A stretch of 12,464 nt of DNA from Enterobacterales bacterium. Its GTDB lineage: Bacteria > Pseudomonadota > Gammaproteobacteria > Enterobacterales > Succinivibrionaceae. Below, piece by piece: positions 5,527 through 12,150 of this stretch (position 1 is its first letter; every line of letters begins with the position of its first letter). A program made the translations under genes and the position numbers. The DNA is taken from NCBI GenBank assembly GCA_900768635.1, contig CAAGDP010000085.1, forward strand, positions 1 to 12,464. Direction: 5' to 3'. Below the pieces are notes generated by a model. That model had not been told where the DNA came from and did not search any database. It worked only from the letters and a program-made list of their open reading frames with translations.

Positions 5527-8034
5527 TTACAACTTGCGAGCTACTTCGACGACTTCATAAACTTCAATCTGATCGCCCACCTGAACGTCATTATAATTCT
5601 TAACGCCAATACCGCACTCATTACCATGAGCAACTTCATTAACGTCATCTTTGAAACGACGCAGAGATTCAAGCTGACCTTCGTAGATAACCACATTGTC
5701 CCGGAGTACACGGATTGGATTCAATCTCTTTACAGAGCCTTCCACCACCATACATCCGGCAATAGCACCAAACTTCGGTGAACGGTACACCTGACGAACT
5801 TCGGCAATACCCACAATCTCCTGCTTGAATTCCGGCTTAAGCATACCGGACATGGCCGCCTTAACTTCATCTATCAGATTATAGATAACATCATAGTAGC
5901 GGATTTCCACAGAATTGGTTTCTGCAAGCTTGCGAGCTGTAGCATCAGCACGAACATTGAAGCCAAGAATAATAGCGTTGGTTTCACCGGTCATAGCCAG
6001 GTTAACGTCATTTTCAGTTATACCACCTACACCGGAAGAAAGAACATTGATCTTAACTTCAGCAGTGGAAAGCTTGGACAGAGATTCCACAATAGCTTCC
6101 TTGGAACCCTGAACATCAGCCTTAACAATAACCGAAAGAGTCTTGGCTTCATCAGTTTCCTTACTGAAGAGTTCTTCCAGACTGGTGGTCTTCTTAAGCT
6201 TAATGGTCTTAATCTTTTCCTGACGTAATAGCGCAACTTCACGGGCACGTTTTTCATCACGAACAACAATTGCCTCATCACCTGCTGATGGAACACCGGA
6301 AAGACCGATAAGCTCTACCGGCATGGAAGGACCGGCTGACGGTACATTATGTCCCAGTTCATCACGCATGGCTCTCACGCGACCGTATTCCATACCGCAG
6401 AGAACGTTATCACCCTGACGGAGAGTACCGGACTGAACCAGAATAGTAGCCACCGGACCACGGCCCTTATCAAGACGGGATTCGATAACAGTACCTGATG
6501 CATAACCATCAATCGGAGCTTTCAGATCCAGAACTTCAGCCTGAAGTAATACTGCATCCAGAAGTTCATCAATACCGATACCGGTCTTAGCTGAAACCTT
6601 GACAAACTGAGTATCACCGCCCCATTCTTCCGAAATAACACCATGACGGCTTAATTCAGAAATAACCTGTTCAGGATTGGCAGTCGGCTTATCAATTTTG
6701 TTAATGGCAACTACAATCGGTACATTTGCAGCCTTGGCATGTTTGATAGCTTCTTCTGTCTGAGGCATTACACCGTCATCGGCAGCCACCACCAGAATAA
6801 CAATATCAGTAGTTTTGGCACCCCGGGCTCGCATTGCGGTAAAGGCAGCATGACCTGGAGTATCCAGGAAGGTTATGGTGCCCTTGTTGGTTTCCACATG
6901 ATATGCACCGATATGCTGGGTAATACCACCGGCTTCTCCGGAGGCAACCTTAGTCTTTCTGATATAGTCCAGAAGAGAGGTTTTACCATGGTCAACATGT
7001 CCCATAATGGTAACTACCGGAGGACGTTTGGCCATAGTGAGAGATTCAGACTGAAGATCACTTAATACGGATTCTTCAATTTCATTCTCTTTTCTGATAA
7101 TAACCTTGTGACCCATTTCCTCAGCAACAATCTGAGCGGTTTCCAGTTCCAGATACTGGTTAATGGTAACCATTTCGCCAAGTTTCATCAGAACCTTAAT
7201 AACCTCTACAGCCTTAACTGCCATCTTCTGAGCCAGATCACCTACCGTAACCGGACCGTTAAGCACAATATCACGGTTAATCGGAGCTACCGGCTTGTTA
7301 AAGCCGTGAAGATTCTGCTGCTGGGATGCGAACTTCTTATTTCCACCCTTCTGATGCTTTCCAGCCCGGTTCTTGCCCTTGGCATTGTAACGATCATCCC
7401 GATCTTCTTCTTCCCGGTTACCAGTACGGCTCTTCTTGCCATTAGCAGCACTTCCTCTGCGACGGGATTTGTTTTCCTCCTCCCGATCCAGTTCTTCTTC
7501 TGCTTCCTTTACATACTTGGATGAGCCGGTGTCATAATCGTCATCTGCATGACTTGCCCGTTCCCGCTCTTCTTCCTCCCAGCGGGCGGAATTTTCTTCA
7601 GCCATTTTCTTGGCAGCGGCAGATTCTTCCTCTGCCTTGAGGCGAGCCTGCTCTTCCTGCTGTTTCATAATCGCCATGGATTCTGAACGGGCTTTTTCTT
7701 CAGCTTCCTTCTTCTTACGACGCTCTTCCTGCTGTTCCGGAGTCAATTCCTTTTCCTTCAGCTTGGCAGCAGCTGCCGCTTTTTCTTCAGCTTCCTTTTT
7801 CTTTTTCCGCTCTTCTTCCTGTTTGCGACGCTTTTCAGCCTCAAGCTGGATCATTCTTTCACGTTCTTCCTGCTCAGCTTTCATGCGTGCCTGTTCCTCA
7901 GGAGTTGGACCCTGAGGCTTAATTACTCTTTTCTTTTTATGAATTTCAACAGTATTTGAAGAAGATCTGTACTTCGTTTCACTGCGTCGTGCACCGTCAC
8001 GAGACAGAGTTAAGGGTTTCTTTTCGTCAGCCAT
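5527..8034 (-). CDS. infB: Translation initiation factor IF2 (N-terminally short form)
   Basis: IF2 is the GTPase that brings initiator fMet-tRNA to the 30S subunit and promotes subunit joining. The product has 835 residues (E. coli 890). After a basic start come a long charged coiled-coil-like region (about 45-190) with two KKKEAEEKA copies and a basic linker (190-245). An IF2_N-type subdomain (about 256-311) precedes the G domain: GHVDHGKT 345-352, DTPGH 391-395, NKID 445-448. Domains II, III and the fMet-tRNA-binding C-terminal domain end at ARKL. The first E. coli subdomain (about 50 residues, MTDVTIKTLA...) is absent, and the short gap to nusA (8035-8063) leaves no room for it. The ATG at 8034 has AAAGGA about 11 nt upstream. 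Confidence 0.96.
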   Translation of the reverse strand: MADEKKPLTLSRDGARRSETKYRSSSNTVEIHKKKRVIKPQGPTPEEQARMKAEQEERERMIQLEAEKRRKQEEERKKKKEAEEKAAAAAKLKEKELTPEQQEERRKKKEAEEKARSESMAIMKQQEEQARLKAEEESAAAKKMAEENSARWEEEERERASHADDDYDTGSSKYVKEAEEELDREEENKSRRRGSAANGKKSRTGNREEEDRDDRYNAKGKNRAGKHQKGGNKKFASQQQNLHGFNKPVAPINRDIVLNGPVTVGDLAQKMAVKAVEVIKVLMKLGEMVTINQYLELETAQIVAEEMGHKVIIRKENEIEESVLSDLQSESLTMAKRPPVVTIMGHVDHGKTSLLDYIRKTKVASGEAGGITQHIGAYHVETNKGTITFLDTPGHAAFTAMRARGAKTTDIVILVVAADDGVMPQTEEAIKHAKAANVPIVVAINKIDKPTANPEQVISELSRHGVISEEWGGDTQFVKVSAKTGIGIDELLDAVLLQAEVLDLKAPIDGYASGTVIESRLDKGRGPVATILVQSGTLRQGDNVLCGMEYGRVRAMRDELGHNVPSAGPSMPVELIGLSGVPSAGDEAIVVRDEKRAREVALLRQEKIKTIKLKKTTSLEELFSKETDEAKTLSVIVKADVQGSKEAIVESLSKLSTAEVKINVLSSGVGGITENDVNLAMTGETNAIILGFNVRADATARKLAETNSVEIRYYDVIYNLIDEVKAAMSGMLKPEFKQEIVGIAEVRQVYRSPKFGAIAGCMVVEGSVKRLNPIRVLRDNVVIYEGQLESLRRFKDDVNEVAHGNECGIGVKNYNDVQVGDQIEVYEVVEVARKL

Positions 8035-8063
8035 AAATATCTATTTCCTTTCAAACCTGTCTG

Positions 8064-9563
8064 TTAATCAAACCAATGACAATCCTGACGTGCATTCATA
8101 ATCAGCTTGCTTGCCTTTTCCTGAGTCATACCGTCAATATCCATCAAATCATCAGTAGCCTGTTCTGCCAAGTCTTCCTTGGTAAGGATGCCCATATTGG
8201 CAAAAGTTGCTGCCAGAACAGTATCCACACCTTCCAGAGAAAGAAGTTCTTTTGCCTGTTCAGCCTTGTTTTCAATTGCATTCCGGGCAGCTTCCTGAAG
8301 AACTTCAGCAATTTCCTCGGTAATACCATCAATCTCAGTAAGTTCAGCAGGATCAACATAGGCAATGGTCTCTAAAGATTCAAAACCTTCACTTACCAGC
8401 ACCTCAGCAAACTCTTCATCAATGTTGAGGGAGTCCATATAAAGGGAGATAAGACCACTGCTCTTTTCATCCATCTTATGGTCATATTCCTTCACATCAT
8501 AAACATTGATAGTCCATCCGGTAAGACGGGAGGCCAAACGTACATTGACACCGTTCTTGCCGATAGCCTGTGGCTTGTTGTCACTGGTTACAGCAAGATC
8601 CATTTCATTGTCTTCTTCATTAATGGAAACCTTTTCCACTTTAGCCGGAGCCATAGCGTTGATAACAAAAGCCACTGGATCCTGATCCCAGAGAACAATA
8701 TCAATCTTTTCACTGTTTCCCAGCTCTTCAAGAATACCGTTGATCCTGGTCTGGTGCATACCAATGCAGGAACCTACAGCATCAATCCGCTTGTTTTTGG
8801 CATGAACTGCAACCTTGGAACGATTGCCAGGATCCCGGGCAACAGACTTAATCTCAATAAAGCCGTCATTGATTTCCGGAACTTCGCATTTCATAAGTTC
8901 AATAAGGAACTCATTGGTGGTACGGCTAACGCTGAGCTGTGTTGATTTGTTTTCGTTAATTGGAAGAAGTACGGCACGAACCCGCTGATTCATAGTAAAA
9001 GATTCATTTTTAAGCCAGTTTTCCCGGGTCAGAATTGCTTCAGCATTGTTGCTGTTCTGACGGGAACCAAGATCCAGCATTACATAATCATAGGTCTTCT
9101 TTTTTACAGTTCCCTGAATGATTTTGCCTACCAGATTTTTGTAAGATTCAATTACCCGTTCCTTTTCAGCATCTCTGATTTTCTGAACAATAACATTTTT
9201 GGCAGTCTGAGCTGCAATACGGTCAAATCCGGTGCGATGAGATTTAGCTTCTTCCAGATCCACTTCGTCTTCTACAATATCACCGATTTTCACATCAGGA
9301 TTATCTACCTGTGCTGCTGACAAGGTAACCTGAGTCAGAGGTTTGGTTAGTTCATCGTCTGCAACAACTTCCCAGGTACGATATGCCTTGTACTCACAGG
9401 TCTTAGGATTTATTGAGACGCGAACGTTAATATCTCCCCGATCTAAACAGTTCTTGGTAGCAACAGCTAAAGCGTATTCCAGTACCTCAAAAACCTTCTC
9501 CTTAGACAAACCTTTTTCATTAGATACTGATTCGACTACACCTGCAATTTCCTTACTGTCCAT
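8064..9563 (-). CDS. nusA: Transcription termination/antitermination factor NusA
   Basis: NusA binds RNA polymerase and nascent RNA and modulates pausing, intrinsic termination and rRNA antitermination. The 499 residues (E. coli 495) comprise the polymerase-binding N domain (1 to about 130), S1 (about 140-215), KH1 (about 230-303), KH2 (about 305-355) and two acidic helix-hairpin-helix repeats (about 365-425 and 440-495). These last match the AR1/AR2 repeats of gammaproteobacterial NusA. KH2 keeps GKNG (335-338). KH1 reads GMHQ at 268-271 where the family has GMRG, so its GXXG loop has lost the final glycine and the arginine. The S1 domain carries a small insertion (SRQNS). The start codon overlaps the end of rimP by 11 bases, implying translational coupling. 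Confidence 0.96.
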   Translation of the reverse strand: MDSKEIAGVVESVSNEKGLSKEKVFEVLEYALAVATKNCLDRGDINVRVSINPKTCEYKAYRTWEVVADDELTKPLTQVTLSAAQVDNPDVKIGDIVEDEVDLEEAKSHRTGFDRIAAQTAKNVIVQKIRDAEKERVIESYKNLVGKIIQGTVKKKTYDYVMLDLGSRQNSNNAEAILTRENWLKNESFTMNQRVRAVLLPINENKSTQLSVSRTTNEFLIELMKCEVPEINDGFIEIKSVARDPGNRSKVAVHAKNKRIDAVGSCIGMHQTRINGILEELGNSEKIDIVLWDQDPVAFVINAMAPAKVEKVSINEEDNEMDLAVTSDNKPQAIGKNGVNVRLASRLTGWTINVYDVKEYDHKMDEKSSGLISLYMDSLNIDEEFAEVLVSEGFESLETIAYVDPAELTEIDGITEEIAEVLQEAARNAIENKAEQAKELLSLEGVDTVLAATFANMGILTKEDLAEQATDDLMDIDGMTQEKASKLIMNARQDCHWFD

Positions 9564-10041
9564 CTTTTACATCCTTATTAATACTAAAATCCGGCACCAA
9601 TCTGGCTCTTTTGATATTAGAGTACAACACTTCAACCTCCTCACCTGTTTTGGTTCTAAGAGTAAGAACTGTATCCTCTATTTTTTCTAGAACAGCCTTA
9701 AATTTTCTATAGTTGCCAACAGCTATATTTAACTCAAAATTAACCTCGGACCCTACATACTTTCTGCATTGATCCAAAGTAAATAAAATTCTGTCCATGC
9801 CGGGAGATGACACTTCAAGATCATAAGCATAGGTTATTACATCTTCCACATCGAGAACACTGCTCAACTGACGACTGACATCAGAGCAGTCATCAATGGT
9901 AACACCTTCTTCAGAATCAATATATACAGTCAGATAAGAGTGTCTTCCCTGGTGTCGAAACTCCACGCCCCACAATTCAAAGCCCATTCCTTCAACTGTA
10001 GGACGAACTATTTCCTCTATACGATCATTTATAGATGCCAA
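9553..10041 (-). CDS. rimP: Ribosome maturation factor RimP
   Basis: RimP helps assemble the central pseudoknot and S12 region of the 30S subunit. From the TTG at 10041 the product has 162 residues (about 150 in E. coli), and its first 20 residues align without gaps to E. coli RimP (LASINDRIEEIVRPTVEGMG against [20 protein letters not shown]). Core motifs follow: YIDSEEGVTIDDCSDVSRQL, LDVEDVI and LEVSSPGMDR. I prefer this TTG because GAGG lies 5 nt upstream. Longer frames starting at 10083 run through the leader terminator and add a spurious hydrophobic stretch. The gene opens the operon behind an attenuator-like leader and overlaps nusA by 11 bases. Confidence 0.93.
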   Translation of the reverse strand: MASINDRIEEIVRPTVEGMGFELWGVEFRHQGRHSYLTVYIDSEEGVTIDDCSDVSRQLSSVLDVEDVITYAYDLEVSSPGMDRILFTLDQCRKYVGSEVNFELNIAVGNYRKFKAVLEKIEDTVLTLRTKTGEEVEVLYSNIKRARLVPDFSINKDVKDGQ

Positions 10042-10053
10042 ATCAACCTCTAG

Positions 10054-10091
10054 CAAAAAAATAAAAAAGCCGACGATCTTCAAATCGCGGC
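10054..10091 (-). terminator. Leader terminator upstream of rimP
   Basis: On the minus strand GCCG-CGAT (10091-10084) pairs with ATCG-T-CGGC (10077-10069), eight pairs with one bulged base and a 6-nt loop. It is followed by TTTTTTATTTTTTT (10067-10054). The rimP start codon lies only about 13 bases after the T-run, so this is a conditional terminator controlling the whole operon rather than the end of an upstream gene. Confidence 0.8.
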
Positions 10092-10108
10092 CTATACACT
10101 TCGATTTG
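10081..10108 (-). promoter_or_regulatory. Candidate antiterminator stem in the rimP leader
   Basis: On the minus strand CAAATCG (10108-10102) is perfectly complementary to CGATTTG (10087-10081) across a 14-nt loop. The second arm uses the left arm and loop of the terminator hairpin, so the two structures cannot form together. The complementarity is seen; the switching is inferred. Confidence 0.55.
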
Positions 10109-10226
10109 CACTGAAAATTACTTCCAGTAACAGAACTTACGTTCTCCGATGGGATATCGTCTGATCACATCGCTTACCGGACACTATCTGATCCAGCTTA
10201 AAAGTTACTACCTGTTCTATGGCGTA

Positions 10227-10255
10227 AATATATTATAGGTGGGTAAATAAGTCAA
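10227..10255 (-). promoter_or_regulatory. Promoter of the rimP-nusA-infB operon
   Basis: The minus strand carries TTGACT (10255-10250), a 17-bp spacer and TATATT (10232-10227), a strong sigma-70-like match. A TATAAT also occurs just upstream of the chosen -10 but has only 12 bp of spacing. Expected start is near 10220. The stretch from here to the next remnant (10256-10388) holds no gene that I can see. Confidence 0.75.
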
Positions 10256-10388
10256 GAACCAGGACTCGGGATCCCTATATCTACTATCTTTTCAGATATA
10301 ATCACCACAATGGATTGATTGAACTTTCAGATAATTATGATCCATCAATACTATACATTTAGACAAACAATCAAATTCTGATTATTCG

Positions 10389-10810
10389 CTAAAGATTATT
10401 TTCTGAATTCTGAATTTTGATTTTAATTTTAAGAGAGTCTTCCAGACGGGTGAACATTGCAATAAAACTATTTCGGATTAGAGATACTGGTGCTTCAGTT
10501 CATACTCATTGTATATGAACTGAAAGATTATGCTTTTTCAACATAAGTAACCAAGTTGCAAAATCTGAAATAAAGCCCACCTTATACGCAATTTGTAGGA
10601 TCTCTTGGGGAGAACCCTTATCATAGCCAGCCACTCCATGAATTCTTAACAACTCCTGAAGAGCTTTATTGGAAAGCTCAAAATTAAGATTAAACTGGGC
10701 TATTACACCAATTCTGTATATTTCATTTTCTCCGGTCTGCTCAAAGTCAGACTTCTTTAACACTTTCAGGCACTTGGAAAATTATCAAATTTTTGTAATG
10801 GTTTGTTCAA
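10389..10810 (-). pseudogene. Frameshifted HEPN protein, HI0074 (nucleotidyltransferase substrate-binding) family
   Basis: The longest open piece (10506-10763, GTG start) reads ENEIYRIGVIAQFNLNFELS, then KALQELLRIHGV, then GSPQEILQIAYKVGFI and WLLMLKKHNLSVH. This is the typical HEPN partner of MNT nucleotidyltransferases, some pairs of which act as toxin-antitoxin modules. Family sequence continues on both sides in other frames. Upstream LNKPLQKFDNF (10810-10778) joins SKCLKVL after a shift at a TTTT run. After H (10515) the frame shifts to YNEYELKHQYL (10513-10481), then back to LIRNSFIAMFTRLEDSL, ending at TAG 10389-10391. That makes three frameshifts. In the catalytic RX4-6H motif the arginine appears to be His and the downstream tyrosine is out of frame, so activity is very unlikely. 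No intact nucleotidyltransferase partner is present. Confidence 0.75.
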
Positions 10811-10960
10811 GTTTATTATCAAGAACTGTTAGCAGATGTTGAATGCCGAAAGCATTTCCATCAACGAAATAATCCTTTGATTTACCACTTTTCCCAAAGA
10901 ATTTTCTGAGTTCGGTTAATGTTTCAATTCAACTCCATGGGAATAAAGTTCTTTTAGTAA
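10785..10960 (-). pseudogene. Unrecognised gene remnant
   Basis: Between the small gene ending at 10974 and the HEPN remnant, one frame encodes 47 residues without a start codon (10928-10785, TGA). It contains ELRKFFGKSGKSKDYF, then VDGNAFGIQHLLTVLDNKLE. Just upstream, in a different frame, 10960-10919 reads LLKELYSHGVELKH, which could be the preceding part of the same protein after a frameshift. I do not recognise the family. Its 3' end overlaps the start of the HEPN remnant, as co-transcribed partner genes often do, but it does not resemble an MNT nucleotidyltransferase. It may also be a chance open stretch. Confidence 0.35.
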
Positions 10961-10973
10961 TAATCAAGTTAGC

Positions 10974-11219
10974 TCATTCTACATTATCCCCTTTGGAATA
11001 TAAAAGTTCCGGCTCGGTCTTCACAAGGATCTCCCCTAACACTTTGTAATCCAAATACTGAACTCCGTATTTTCCTGCATGGATTTTTTCTGCAAGTTCA
11101 CTCCTGTAGTACACATCCATTGCCTTGTTATAATCCAAACCGAAATTTTCCGAAAGATACCCTATAAGTCGCTCATCAATCCTTTCCTGATATATATCTT
11201 CCAATACATTTTCATCCAT
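10974..11219 (-). CDS. Small acidic helical protein, third gene of the DUF3990 cassette
   Basis: The 81-residue product is rich in Glu and Tyr and predicted to be mostly helical: ERIDERLIGYLSENFGLDYN, then KAMDVYYRSELAEKI, then YLDYKVLGEIL. It has no signal peptide or membrane segment. The ATG at 11219 lies three bases after the DUF3990 stop, so the genes are surely co-translated. Short proteins of this kind often accompany DUF3990 genes, and the pattern of a C-terminal tyrosine-rich helix is reminiscent of DUF3791, but I cannot assign it to a family with confidence. A role as antitoxin, inhibitor or partner of the putative ADP-ribosyltransferase is inferred only from position and size. Confidence 0.75.
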   Translation of the reverse strand: MDENVLEDIYQERIDERLIGYLSENFGLDYNKAMDVYYRSELAEKIHAGKYGVQYLDYKVLGEILVKTEPELLYSKGDNVE

Positions 11220-11222
11220 AAT

Positions 11223-11702
11223 CTACATCTCATCAGCAGACTTAAACACAAGCAACTTATCAATTGCTTCCTGTGTAACAAACGCAATCTGATCATATCC
11301 TGGGTAAACCTTTATCTCACGTATCGCACGTTCCTTGTCCCAAATGCCAGCGTGATACAAATCGACTACTCTGAACACCTTATCATTTGCAACCTTGCCT
11401 TTGATAATGTCATATGACAAATAATTTGACTTACCGTCTCTGCAATCGCACACAAAATCTATCCATTCAAGCAAATCTTCAGCAAAAGTTTTTATCCTTA
11501 GCATTGCAGTATCTTCTGACATTTCATATACATTAAGGTAAGCCTTATCCTTACGCATAAGATCTGCTTTTCTCCTGGCCCATCGCTCAGCCTGTTCTAA
11601 GTTCGTAGTAAGATAAAAACCTTTTCCGAAATCAAGTGAACGGTAGGAATGCTGTACATCTGGGCACTGCACTATTTCAGTCGAACCATGGTAGGCTATC
11701 AT
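11223..11702 (-). CDS. DUF3990 protein, putative ADP-ribosyltransferase-fold enzyme
   Basis: The 159 residues match DUF3990. The start MIAYHGSTEI has the YHGS motif (4-7), followed by DFGKGFYLTTNLEQAERWA (24-42), YDII (97-100) with NDKVF soon after, and YDQIAFVTQEAIDKL near the end. DUF3990 is grouped in Pfam with the ADP-ribosyltransferase clan. The His in YHGS, the Tyr in GFY and the Gln/Glu in the last motif are plausible equivalents of the H-Y-E/Q NAD-binding triad. The protein lacks a signal peptide, so it probably acts inside the cell. It overlaps the DUF3791 stop by four bases (ATGA) and is followed after three bases by another small gene. A toxin role is inference from fold and context; the target is unknown. 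Confidence 0.85.
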   Translation of the reverse strand: MIAYHGSTEIVQCPDVQHSYRSLDFGKGFYLTTNLEQAERWARRKADLMRKDKAYLNVYEMSEDTAMLRIKTFAEDLLEWIDFVCDCRDGKSNYLSYDIIKGKVANDKVFRVVDLYHAGIWDKERAIREIKVYPGYDQIAFVTQEAIDKLLVFKSADEM

Positions 11703-11914
11703 ATTATGTCCCCGTTCACTCCGATATATTTCTCTATATCCTCTACGACATACTGTGTACTCTGAGTATGCAAAACCTCGTAATGAGGGATAAGATACCC
11801 GTTTATGCAGTTTTTATCTCTCAGGATCTGATAAACCACTGAAGGGGACTTTCCCCATTTTTTGGAGCAGGCGTGTATCATATATACAATAAATTCCATA
11901 ACCTCTTTATTCAT
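11699..11914 (-). CDS. DUF3791 protein, first gene of the DUF3990 cassette
   Basis: The product has 71 residues and matches DUF3791: an N-terminal helix (EVMEFIVYMIHACSKKWG), a middle helix (SPSVVYQILRDKN), then GYLIPHYEVLHTQSTQYVVE and DIEKYI. This small family repeatedly sits directly upstream of DUF3990 genes and has no established function. The ATG at 11914 has an excellent Shine-Dalgarno (GGGGGAGG, 3-4 nt upstream), so the first protein of the cassette should be made in quantity, as expected of an antitoxin. The stop overlaps the DUF3990 start in ATGA, the usual sign of coupled translation. The cassette is AT-rich relative to the ribosomal operon next to it. Confidence 0.85.
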   Translation of the reverse strand: MNKEVMEFIVYMIHACSKKWGKSPSVVYQILRDKNCINGYLIPHYEVLHTQSTQYVVEDIEKYIGVNGDII

Positions 11915-11947
11915 TGGCCTCCCCCTTTTTCTATCGCTGAAAGTAAC

Positions 11948-11971
11948 TATTCAGAACACGTTCCCTGAATA
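11948..11971 (-). promoter_or_regulatory. Inverted repeat upstream of the DUF3791-DUF3990 cassette
   Basis: TATTCAG (11948-11954) and CTGAATA (11965-11971) are perfect 7-bp arms around a 10-bp centre that itself contains AAC and GTT in opposite orientation. It lies 33 bases before the DUF3791 start, where an operator or a leader hairpin would sit. No convincing -35/-10 pair was found in 11972-12150. TTGATA followed 17 bp later by TTAATG is the best but weak. Confidence 0.35.
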
Positions 11972-12150
11972 ATGTCTAGTTGCCCCAAAAAAAGCTAATA
12001 ATGTTATTTGCATTAAGCCATTCTTCTTCGCAGTATCAATGTATGACATTATTTGACTCTTCGTACATATTTATGCATATACATATCCCTAAGCAATTAA
12101 AAAATCTCGATTATTATTCTAAATCTTAAAATAATTGGGTAGTATCAAAT

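Larger units (their letters stand above)
10042..10220 (-). ncRNA. rimP-nusA-infB operon leader (attenuator)
   Basis: About 180 nt separate the predicted transcription start from the rimP TTG. The leader holds a terminator (10054-10091), an alternative stem that overlaps it (10081-10108), and a hairpin AGAAC-GUAA-GUUCU (10145-10132) whose loop fits the GNRA tetraloop pattern. A rimP-leader attenuator upstream of rimP-nusA-infB has been described for Gammaproteobacteria. This sequence fits that class by position and architecture, although I could not match it to a covariance model. NusA itself is an attractive effector because it acts at terminators. The tRNA-Met gene (metY) found here in E. 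coli is absent. Confidence 0.65.

Noticed and set aside
7680..7815. Repeated DNA in infB encoding KKKEAEEKA twice
   Set aside because: Low-complexity coiled-coil coding sequence normal for the IF2 N-terminal region, not a mobile or regulatory repeat.
7610..7915. Plus-strand open frame opposite infB, serine-rich
   Set aside because: A mirror of the Glu/Lys/Ala-rich coiled-coil codons of IF2; typical antisense shadow.
10042..10220. tRNA-Met (metY) expected before rimP by analogy with E. coli
   Set aside because: No cloverleaf, no T-loop GTTCGA-type motif and no CCA end in this leader.
10276..10300. TATATCT/AGATATA inverted repeat upstream of the rimP promoter
   Set aside because: Pure A/T-rich 7-bp arms with an 11-nt loop and no T-run or gene nearby; expected by chance in this AT-rich stretch.
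10785..10928. FGKSGKS as a P-loop NTPase motif
   Set aside because: It lacks the GxxxxGK[ST] spacing and the following hydrophobic pattern, in a fragment with no start codon.
11990..12015. Possible terminator (TAATG/CATTA stem then T7 on the minus strand)
   Set aside because: Five A/T-rich pairs only, with several bases between stem and T-run; too weak to call.
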